Shown piece by piece: positions 63,801-64,000 of a stretch of 64,000 bases of DNA. The notes under the pieces were generated by a model, which was not told where the DNA came from, did not search any database, and saw nothing but the letters and a program-made list of their open reading frames with translations. The stretch is from assembly GCA_947172415.1 (NCBI GenBank), contig OX359202.1, positions 3,942,001 through 4,006,000 of the forward strand, read 5' to 3'. Numbering within the stretch: the stretch's first letter is position 1; every line of letters starts with the position of its first letter. This DNA is from Chondrosia reniformis (lineage: Eukaryota > Porifera > Demospongiae > Chondrillida > Chondrillidae). The translations under genes and the position numbers were made by a program.

Positions 63801-64000
63801 TAGAAAATGTACAGAAAACAGTACTAGGAACTGTTTTGCCCCAAATGCTGTGTTTTCTTCATTCAATCAGACTGTCACGCATCATTTATTGTTTGAAGAT
63901 TCTACCTCCTTTGAAGTCATTAGGAGATATCTTGAATGCATTCTCAAGGAAATATCCAGAACTCTTTGTTTACACTGAGCCTGTTACGCCTTCTGTAACT
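57851..64000 (+). CDS. ZZEF1: ZZ-type zinc finger and EF-hand protein 1 (5' part, runs off window)
   Basis: Exons: 57851-58005, 58177-59091, 59599-59730, 62002-64000 and beyond; phases are consistent. It starts MGNIESSE, an N-myristoylation pattern (G2, S6) also typical of vertebrate ZZEF1. An EF-hand-like segment (TLITVDEFSDAL, then FSHLDRYNEGSIN) lies at about residues 75-120. A DOC/APC10 domain covers about residues 205-355: NSSATYWQSNGSPRSHWI, SIPKEF.G, then YIQVNIKRCHRDGCDTRV. The last exon is an unbroken frame of about 660 codons (LHLGSLEPFALSPTSNKR onward) in the region that in the family leads to CUB-like and ZZ domains, which are beyond the window. Vertebrate ZZEF1 is about 2,960 aa, so roughly a third of the protein is visible. 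Molecular role in this organism is unknown; in mammals the ZZ domain is a histone reader. Confidence 0.92.
59118..59540. mobile_element. Interspersed element F, complete short copy (ZZEF1 intron 2)
   Basis: The left end has ATACACCATTTTCCTACGTG then CTATGCCTATTCTGTA. The right end is the complement (TTTAGAATAGGCATAGAATG, then ATGGTGTATTA). Terminal inverted repeats of about 50 bp, about 420 bp in all, no coding: a typical MITE. This copy defines the ends of the larger F copies. Confidence 0.8.
59731..62001. other. ZZEF1 intron 3, apart from a MITE
   Basis: AT-rich, no gene recognised. Contains the MITE at 61390-61791. Confidence 0.5.
61390..61791. mobile_element. MITE with TACCGTATTTGCTTGAATAG-type ends (402 bp)
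   Basis: Left end TTACCGTATTTGCTTGAATA with GATGCCGCGGC; right end GCGGTGCAGTGTCTACTTGA, then GCAAATACAGTA, its imperfect complement. An internal GGCTATTATTCGAGGG motif occurs twice. This sequence type is a widespread MITE in invertebrates as I recall; the superfamily is not assigned. Confidence 0.75.

Overview
The window is nuclear DNA of an intron-rich, AT-rich metazoan. A demosponge-type animal is my best guess. This is inferred from compact head-to-tail genes with 30+ introns, Penelope-like elements, Merlin/IS1595-like transposases, and a decayed gene of a VYC.M-type extracellular family that I associate with sponges and cnidarians. No prokaryotic features are visible. There is one assembly gap of 200 N (21199-21398).

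Layout. (1) About 1-13035 is a degenerate 13-bp satellite (unit close to TACTAGTTGTATG) with longer internal duplications. It is interrupted by one interspersed element (4584-5300) and by two tandem copies of a GC-hairpin element (12300-12941). (2) 13040-18500 holds minisatellites (66-bp and 87-107-bp units), a large inverted repeat, and a 488-bp MITE with terminal inverted repeats. (3) 18540-31000 is a dense mosaic in which the same modules recur in the same order: a palindromic block, a 72-bp tandem repeat, a Penelope terminus carrying a hammerhead ribozyme, and a block with a short conserved reading frame. It appears in three direct copies and one inverted copy, two of them with decayed Merlin-like transposase inserted. 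(4) 31464-57625 (+) is an about 35-exon exportin-5 (XPO5) gene. Its introns carry two Penelope-like elements, three non-LTR retrotransposon fragments, a HIRAN-domain pseudogene fragment, a broken extracellular-protein pseudogene, several MITEs, a (TG)n tract and hammerhead-bearing short elements. (5) 57851-64000+ (+) is the 5' part of a ZZEF1 orthologue, which starts only about 200 bp after the XPO5 polyadenylation signal and runs off the window.

Function. XPO5 is a nuclear export receptor (RanGTP-dependent export of pre-miRNA and other structured RNA). ZZEF1 is a large EF-hand/DOC/ZZ protein. There is no evidence that the two act together; their closeness probably reflects gene-dense organisation. 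The most striking feature beyond the two genes is the number of self-cleaving hammerhead-type motifs: seven good ones plus several decayed ones, in at least two unrelated element contexts.
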